A DNA stretch of 64,000 nucleotides from Bacteroidota bacterium (GTDB lineage: Bacteria > Bacteroidota > Ignavibacteria > SZUA-365): the NCBI GenBank assembly GCA_023432805.1, contig JAEYUG010000119.1:1-64000 (forward strand), read 5' to 3'. Positions 63,473-64,000 of the stretch are shown piece by piece; within the stretch, counting starts at the first letter, position 1, and each line of letters starts with the position of its first letter. The notes under the pieces were generated by a model. The model was not told the origin of the DNA. It made no database searches and saw only the letters and a program-made list of their open reading frames with translations. Position numbers and translations under genes: made by a program.

Positions 63473-64000
63473 ATGGCCTACCAATCCGTCAAGGGCACCC
63501 GCGACATCATCCCTCCGGAATCCAATGCCTGGATTCATCTCGAGCAGCATGTCCGCAAGCACATGGAGCGCGCGGGCTATGAGGAGATTCGTACACCCAT
63601 GTTTGAAGACACGAGCGTATTCACTCGTGGAATCGGCGAAGATACAGATATCGTGGGAAAGGAGATGTACACGTTCACCGACAAGGGTGGATCGTCGCTG
63701 ACACTTCGTCCTGAGATGACCGCTCCTGTAATGCGGGCGTGGCTGCAGCATTCCCTCGGCGAACGCAGCATGCACTCGCGCCTGTACTACATCGGTCCCA
63801 TGTTTCGACAGGAGCGTCCTCAGGCAGGTCGTTACCGGCAGTTTCATCAATTCGGGTTTGAGAGCATCGGACTGGGAACCCCCGAATGCGACACGGAAGT
63901 GATTGCCCTAGCATCGGACATCTACACCGATCTCGGCATTCCGCATGTCCTGAAAATTAATTCCGTGGGCGATCCCGAAAGCCGCGTGACCTATCGCGCC
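63473..64000 (+). CDS. hisS: Histidyl-tRNA synthetase (3' truncated by the window)
   Basis: Frame open to the window end, 176 codons. It starts MAYQSVKGTRDIIPPES at ATG 63473 (ATG 63467 in frame is alternative). Class II motifs seen are TLRPEMTAPVMRAW and motif 2 GPMFRQERPQAGRYRQFHQFG, typical of HisRS. The catalytic HisA motifs and anticodon domain lie beyond the end. Confidence 0.94.
   Translation, partial: MAYQSVKGTRDIIPPESNAWIHLEQHVRKHMERAGYEEIRTPMFEDTSVFTRGIGEDTDIVGKEMYTFTDKGGSSLTLRPEMTAPVMRAWLQHSLGERSMHSRLYYIGPMFRQERPQAGRYRQFHQFGFESIGLGTPECDTEVIALASDIYTDLGIPHVLKINSVGDPESRVTYRA

Overview
The window is a compact, roughly 60% GC bacterial chromosome segment. It carries about 58 protein genes and one tRNA. 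Genes are packed into operons, often with 4-base ATGA/GTGA stop-start overlaps, and no stretch longer than about 300 bases lacks a gene. Several signs point to the Bacteroidota/Chlorobi (FCB) side of the tree, most likely a high-GC lineage such as Kapabacteria or Ignavibacteria: a full Bat operon, a C-terminal type IX-like sorting domain on a secreted glycosidase, PD40 and beta-barrel envelope proteins, and several promoters of the form TTG-N20-TAnnTTTG, the Bacteroidota housekeeping type. This placement is inference. No rRNA, phage, transposon, integron or CRISPR array was seen.

Layout. 57-6839 (+): a secreted-protein cluster with three overlapping genes for a sorting-domain protein, an outer-membrane barrel and a PD40-repeat protein, then a short-chain dehydrogenase and a GH44 glycosidase. 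6879-8886 (-): cytidine deaminase, tRNA-Ala(GGC) with its own promoter and terminator, an AlbA_2/wHTH protein and the transglycosylase MtgA. 9011-9982 (+): a radical SAM protein. 10005-18663 (+): a complete MoxR/DUF58/BatA-E operon. 18753-23043 (+): an outer-membrane barrel, deoC, a SPOR lipoprotein and the agmatine-to-putrescine pair aguB-aguA. 23006-29637 (-): a membrane protein fused to an Ig-like lipoprotein, mltG, tsaD and a DUF4921/HIT-like protein. 29725-29919 (-): rpsU. 30054-31265 (+): an MFS transporter.

31280-38547 (-) is an envelope operon: L,D-transpeptidase, two orphan lipoproteins, a FemAB/BioF2-like acyltransferase, a TonB-receptor-like barrel and a PLP trans-sulfuration-family enzyme. 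Divergent from it, 38716-44989 (+) holds efp-accB-accC-gcvH, guaA, a TPR protein and radC. 44991-54250 (-) holds two ECF sigma operons: sigma, candidate anti-sigma and rarA; and sigma, zinc-finger anti-sigma and a Spy-like protein. Between them lies holA/cyclophilin/uppP/bi-domain oxidoreductase. 54522-57616 (+) is a soluble PAS-GAF histidine kinase with an NtrC-type regulator. 57656-64000 (+) holds metG, a lipoprotein, a nucleotidyltransferase fused to a degenerate mutase domain, a PTS EIIA and the start of hisS.

Most genes are housekeeping or envelope functions: peptidoglycan assembly (mtgA, mltG, L,D-transpeptidase, uppP), lipid synthesis (accBC), translation (efp, rpsU, metG, hisS, tsaD) and nucleotides (guaA, cdd, deoC). 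I found no clear defence island. The best candidates for something undescribed are the five-gene envelope operon at 32509-38547, the permease-lipoprotein fusion at 23006-26257, the pseudo-mutase fusion at 60300-62840, and an identical promoter architecture (GSAACT-N18-GGTC) ahead of both ECF sigma operons.
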